Source: an uncultured Oceanospirillaceae bacterium
GTDB taxonomy: Bacteria > Pseudomonadota > Gammaproteobacteria > Pseudomonadales > Balneatricaceae
Direction of reading: 5' to 3'
DNA: 64,000 nt
Assembly (NCBI GenBank): GCA_937138495.1
Contig: CAKZPE010000092.1
Coordinates: 1-64,000 of the forward strand
The notes beneath the pieces were generated by a model. That model saw only the letters and a list, made by a program, of their open reading frames with translations. It ran no database searches and had not been told where the DNA came from. The position numbers and the translations under genes are program-made. Of the stretch, positions 60,569 to 64,000 are shown in pieces (position 1 is the stretch's first letter; the number at the start of each line of letters is the position of its first letter).

Positions 60569-61028
60569 TTTTAAAACCTATTATAGGATTGTATCGAGTA
60601 TATCCTGTTATATTTGCACATAATCTAGAAACAGATCTACTTCTAGGAAAGTGGTGAGGAGATTTTATCTATATAGTAAATCCGCCTCTGAGAGTTAGTC
60701 CTCTTCCAAGGATGTTATAAGTAGAAGGTAAAGAGTCATTAGATATTGAAATTTGGTAGTGTTCAGTAAGCAGTTTATACCCTAGGGAACCTACGATCTA
60801 GTCTCGTCTTTTGAGCTGTTTTGATGATAACGTCATATTTTCGACGTAATGCCCGATATTTTACCGTTGATTAACGTTTGCATGCCGATTTAACAACATA
60901 CAGATAAAAGGGATGGGGATCCGGTCTTTCTTTTTGTCTTTATAGAATGATAAAAAAAGGAAAGTCGGGCCCCGTTAATGAAATCTAAATCCTTCTGCCG
61001 AACCCACTAACGGGTCAGAGTACGGGCC
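60569..61028. repeat. Intergenic region with two overlapping inverted repeats
   Basis: No gene is supported in these 460 bp. An imperfect 20-bp inverted repeat runs from GGGGATCCGGTCTTTC (60915) to GGAAAGTCGGGCCCC (60973) with a 16-nt AT-rich loop. It abuts a second pair CCCGTTA (60971-60977) / TAACGGG (61008-61014). The second could terminate the leftward LysR gene weakly; the first looks like the core of a small palindromic element. Confidence 0.5.
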
Positions 61029-61934
61029 TTATCCCACAGCCGTCAGTACCGGATCAGTCTTTATCGTCTTCTCCATATAATCCATAAAACACTTTGTTTT
61101 AAGCGGTATGTAACGGTTCTGTGGGTATACGGCGCTGATGGGATAGCGTCGGTAGTAGTCCTTCATCACATGTACAAGCTGCCCTGATTCTATATAGGGT
61201 GCGGCCGACCAGGTTGGCATAAATGCGATACCGGCATTGGCCAGCAGCATTTCCATGAGACCGAACCCGGTATCGCACTGAAAGTTTCCGACAACGTGTA
61301 CCGCGGTATCCGCCGGCTGGTTGCTGAAGCTCCAGACGGTGCCTCTTTCAGAGAGGGTATACACCAGGCAGTTGTGTCGCTGCAGGTCTGCTGGTTGCTG
61401 TGGCACTGAGTGTTTTTTCAGGTAGGCGGGCGAAGCCACAAGTATTAAATCATCGTAGCCTAAGCGTCTTGCGATCATTGAGGAGTCTTTTAACTCTCCC
61501 AGGCGTATCGCCACATCAATGCCTTCTTCAACCAGGTCCAGCATTTTCTCACTGAACTTCAGGTCCAGTTGGATTTCAGGGTAGGTCGCCAGAAATTCAG
61601 ATATGACCGGGGCGACATACAGGCTGCCAAACATGGTCGGCACCGTTACCCGCAGTTTTCCTCTGGGGGTGGTTGTCAGTGAACGGGCTTCCGATTCGGC
61701 TTCTTCGATCTCCCCCAGAATATTCACGACCCGCTCGTAATAGCTTTGCCCGGTTTCCGTTAGCTGATGAACCCGGCTTCCCCGTACGAGCAGCCTTGCC
61801 CCCAATTCAGACTCCAGCGCCGCAACGCGCTTACTGATGGTCGCCTGAGTTGTGTCTTCTTCTTTGGCGACGGCTGAAAAACTGCCGGTTTCAACGACCC
61901 GTGCGAAAGATCGCATGGCAATGAGTGTGTCCAT
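61029..61934 (-). CDS. LysR-family regulator of the pirin operon
   Basis: A 301-residue LysR-type regulator. HTH at about 5-62 (MRSFARVVETGSFSAVAKEEDTTQATISKRVAALESELGARLL), then a substrate-binding domain with LKFSEKMLDLVEEGIDVAIRLGEL and LVASPAYLKKH. The sequence is of the DsdC/CrgA-like group common near quinone or aldehyde-detoxification genes. Divergent from the pirin gene over 141 bp, implying it controls the pirin/FMN-reductase operon. Confidence 0.92.
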   Translation of the reverse strand: MDTLIAMRSFARVVETGSFSAVAKEEDTTQATISKRVAALESELGARLLVRGSRVHQLTETGQSYYERVVNILGEIEEAESEARSLTTTPRGKLRVTVPTMFGSLYVAPVISEFLATYPEIQLDLKFSEKMLDLVEEGIDVAIRLGELKDSSMIARRLGYDDLILVASPAYLKKHSVPQQPADLQRHNCLVYTLSERGTVWSFSNQPADTAVHVVGNFQCDTGFGLMEMLLANAGIAFMPTWSAAPYIESGQLVHVMKDYYRRYPISAVYPQNRYIPLKTKCFMDYMEKTIKTDPVLTAVG

Positions 61935-62075
61935 GATGCTTAGTTATTCCTGTGAAGAATACTGATTATTCAATTCGATCTGGATTTAATCGCAAAAAGA
62001 ATAGCATAAGCTGGCCTTACAGTTTTAGAGGCTTCATCAATTTATCGGGTTTGAAGCCCTTGAGGAGATACCGCT

Positions 62076-62780
62076 ATGAGTAACAAAACACTGCGCATCA
62101 TTCACCGGGAAGATCTGCCGGTCGGTGGCTTTGCCGGCATCGTTGAAACCCATATGGCTAAGAGCCCGCTTGTCTGGAATGAGGCGGCACAGCGTCAGGA
62201 TATCAGCCACGGTTTGGGCGATTTTATCTACCTGGCAAGTGGCCATTTCAAACCAAATGATGGTGCGCCGATTCACCCTCACAACGATGTCGATATCGTC
62301 AGCGTCATTCTTAACGGCGCAGTTGGCCATAAAGGCACGCTGGGTGATGGCACTGTGATTGAAGGGCCGGGTGTTCAGGTGCAGCGTGCTGGCACGGGCA
62401 TGCAACACGCCGAGTTCAATATGAACGATACCGATTCTGAAATCATTCAAATCTGGTTTTTGCCGCCTGCAATCGGGCTCAAGCCTGAGTACCAGAACTT
62501 CACCCTGAAAGACGGTGAGTTAACCACGGTACTGGGCGGCCAAGATGATCAAACATTCCACAGCAATATGACTGTTCAGGTCGGCTTTATTTCGAAGGGC
62601 TATACCGTCAGCGCTGATCAGCCCTTTGTGGCCATGATTACCCGGGGCAGCGCGCTGGCTAACGACACCCCGGTGAAAGCAGGTGACCTGATTGAAGGGG
62701 AGGTGCTGGAGCTGTATTCCGATGAGGATTTTGGGCTGGTGTTGATACAGGGCAGTAAGCAATTTCAGCAGTCGATTTAA
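62076..62780 (+). CDS. Pirin-family protein
   Basis: A 234-residue bicupin. Metal ligands of the N-terminal cupin are visible as His67 and His69 (PIHPHND), His111 and Glu113 (GMQHAEF). LSDGxxV-type phrases such as GTLGDGTVIEGPGVQVQRAGTGM match pirin. Bacterial pirins act as quercetinase-like dioxygenases or redox-responsive partners; the role here is unknown. GAGGAG precedes ATG 62076. First gene of the operon under the divergent LysR. Confidence 0.92.
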   Translation: MSNKTLRIIHREDLPVGGFAGIVETHMAKSPLVWNEAAQRQDISHGLGDFIYLASGHFKPNDGAPIHPHNDVDIVSVILNGAVGHKGTLGDGTVIEGPGVQVQRAGTGMQHAEFNMNDTDSEIIQIWFLPPAIGLKPEYQNFTLKDGELTTVLGGQDDQTFHSNMTVQVGFISKGYTVSADQPFVAMITRGSALANDTPVKAGDLIEGEVLELYSDEDFGLVLIQGSKQFQQSI

Positions 62781-62822
62781 ACAAGCATCTCATTAATGAA
62801 AATTGTGTACGGAGAGAACGTG

Positions 62823-63347
62823 ATGAAAATAGTCGCATTTGGCGCAAGTAACAGTAAAAAGTCGATTAATAAGGCCCTGGCCGCGCATGCTGCTTCACTG
62901 GTGGAAGAGGCGCAGGTTGAGGTGCTGGATCTGAATGATTTTGAAATCCCCATGTTCAGCGAAGACAAAGAGACTGAAATAGGCCAGCCGAAGCTGGCAC
63001 AGAATTTTCTGGCAAAGCTTGAATCCGCCAGCGCGATCGTTGTGTCTTTTGCCGAGCATAACGGTTCGTATGCGGTTGCGTATAAGAACTTGCTGGACTG
63101 GACCAGCCGCGTCAAACGAGAGGTATTCCAGCATAAGCCGGTGGTTTTTCTGGCGACGTCTCCGGGCCCGGGTGGTGCTGCCAACGTATTACATACGGCG
63201 GTGACGTCTGCGCCATTCTTTGGTGCTGAAGTCAGGGGGAGCCTTTCCATTCCGGATTTCTACGACAATTTCGATATGGCGCGCGGCGAGCTCAATAACC
63301 TGGCCATGAAACAGCAACTGACAGACACAATGAACAAGCTGTTCTGA
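62823..63347 (+). CDS. NADPH-dependent FMN reductase family protein
   Basis: A 174-residue flavodoxin-fold reductase with the FMN/phosphate loop VAFGASNSKKSINKAL and FAEHNGSYAVAYKNLLDW, where the family's PEYNGS appears as AEHNGS. It would reduce flavins or quinones with NAD(P)H. ATG 62823 follows GGAGAG at good spacing; an upstream ATG at 62796 in frame is less likely. Lies 42 bp after the pirin gene and 17 bp before the next. Confidence 0.9.
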   Translation: MKIVAFGASNSKKSINKALAAHAASLVEEAQVEVLDLNDFEIPMFSEDKETEIGQPKLAQNFLAKLESASAIVVSFAEHNGSYAVAYKNLLDWTSRVKREVFQHKPVVFLATSPGPGGAANVLHTAVTSAPFFGAEVRGSLSIPDFYDNFDMARGELNNLAMKQQLTDTMNKLF

Positions 63348-63364
63348 GCGTTTAGGAGAACGTC

Positions 63365-64000
63365 ATGAAAAAGACCTCAGCATTTGTAAACAAGGCCATT
63401 GCCGCGCTGCTAGTGGGTGGCATGAGCCTGACAGCAGAGGCCGGTGCGCAGCCGGTTTCCGCAACCATTTTGGAATTTGCCGAAGAGAATACGTTGTTCG
63501 TCGCCGACTCGGACGGTGGCCAGATACTGGCGTATACCTTGCCTAAGGCACAACCGGCGGCAGCATCCGCCAGTTACAATCTGGAAGGGGCCGGCACCCA
63601 AATTGCCAAGCTTCTGGGCGTTGATAGCCGTTCGGTGAGTTACCACGACATCGCTATTCATCCTGTCAGTAAAGAGGCTTATATCTCTCTGTCTGTTCAG
63701 GAAAACGGTAAGCAGAAGGCGGTGGTTATTCGCGCGAATCAGACAGGGGATTTCAGTAAAGTGGATCTGGCTTCGCTGCCAAATACCGCCAAACAGTTAA
63801 CGGATACCGCGACGGATAAGGTGACGTTCTGGCGTGATGTACCGGCATCTACCCTGGGGATTACGGACCTTGATTACGTTAACGGGACGCTTTATGTATC
63901 AAGCCTTTCTACCGGCGAGTTTGCCTCGACGTTACGTAAGGTTCCTTATCCGTTCGATGATTCAGCCATGACATCCAACATTGAGATTTACCACACGGTG
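63365..64000 (+). CDS. Secreted propeller-like protein, N-terminal part
   Basis: The gene is cut by the right edge; 212 codons are visible. A signal peptide (about 1-29, ending AEAGA) is followed by repeated strand-rich phrases such as LFVADSDGGQILAYTL, DIAIHPVSKEAYISLSV and ITDLDYVNGTLYVSSLS that suggest a beta-propeller. GGAGAA precedes the ATG. It ends the LysR/pirin/FMN-reductase operon as seen. No family is firmly recognised and function is unknown. Confidence 0.75.
   Translation, partial: MKKTSAFVNKAIAALLVGGMSLTAEAGAQPVSATILEFAEENTLFVADSDGGQILAYTLPKAQPAAASASYNLEGAGTQIAKLLGVDSRSVSYHDIAIHPVSKEAYISLSVQENGKQKAVVIRANQTGDFSKVDLASLPNTAKQLTDTATDKVTFWRDVPASTLGITDLDYVNGTLYVSSLSTGEFASTLRKVPYPFDDSAMTSNIEIYHTV

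Overview
The window looks like a chromosome segment of a marine, heterotrophic gammaproteobacterium, most likely from the Oceanospirillales group. This is inferred from the gene mix (TRAP and sugar-type ABC transporters, a Rieske/rubredoxin oxidation cluster, cyclic-nucleotide and c-di-GMP signalling proteins, a PBPRA1643-type SEC-C protein) and not from any marker gene. No rRNA, tRNA, CRISPR array or complete insertion sequence was seen.

Region 1 (1-15 kb) is an exopolysaccharide locus. Leftward genes encode a Wzz/GumC-type co-polymerase (cut by the window edge), a Wza-type export protein, an outer-membrane barrel, an O-antigen-ligase-type membrane protein and a secreted Ala/Gly-rich protein; an SH3 protein points right. 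A rightward operon then starts with an undecaprenyl-phosphate sugar transferase split by a frameshift. It continues into a strongly AT-rich cassette: GT2 glycosyltransferase, WecG/TagA transferase, Wzy, a decayed propeller-protein gene, Wzx flippase and a pyruvyl transferase. galE closes the locus. The AT-rich block looks horizontally acquired.

Region 2 (15-24 kb) holds cysD-cysNC (PAPS synthesis), flanked by two 81-bp copies of the 3' end of a LysR gene. The full LysR gene is divergent from a Rieske oxygenase, an aldehyde dehydrogenase and a rubredoxin/rubredoxin-reductase fusion, which together look like a catabolic unit for an N-methylated compound.

Region 3 (23.7-34 kb) is a signalling island: a TPR/barrel outer-membrane protein, a FecR-domain protein with an acidic repeat, a metallo-beta-lactamase-fold cyclic-nucleotide phosphodiesterase divergent from a CHASE2 adenylate cyclase, an HD-GYP protein and a GGDEF/EAL protein whose GGDEF half is degenerate.

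Region 4 (34-44 kb) has a secreted Vps62-like protein and then an operon of sugar-type ABC transporter (binding protein, two permeases, ATPase), a tandem-domain glycerophosphodiester phosphodiesterase, a LacI regulator and an inositol-monophosphatase-family enzyme. The combination suggests uptake and breakdown of a glycerophosphodiester, possibly glycerophosphoinositol.

Region 5 (44-64 kb) is mixed: a YadGH-type exporter, GST/TetR pair, TRAP transporter, flavodoxin-like protein, methyltransferases, a chemotaxis receptor, a frameshifted ParD-like antitoxin remnant, a PhoD phosphatase, YdhR with a divergent LysR, a SEC-C protein, a structured C4-like RNA ahead of an unknown 130-aa protein, and a LysR/pirin/FMN-reductase group ending in a secreted protein cut by the right edge.
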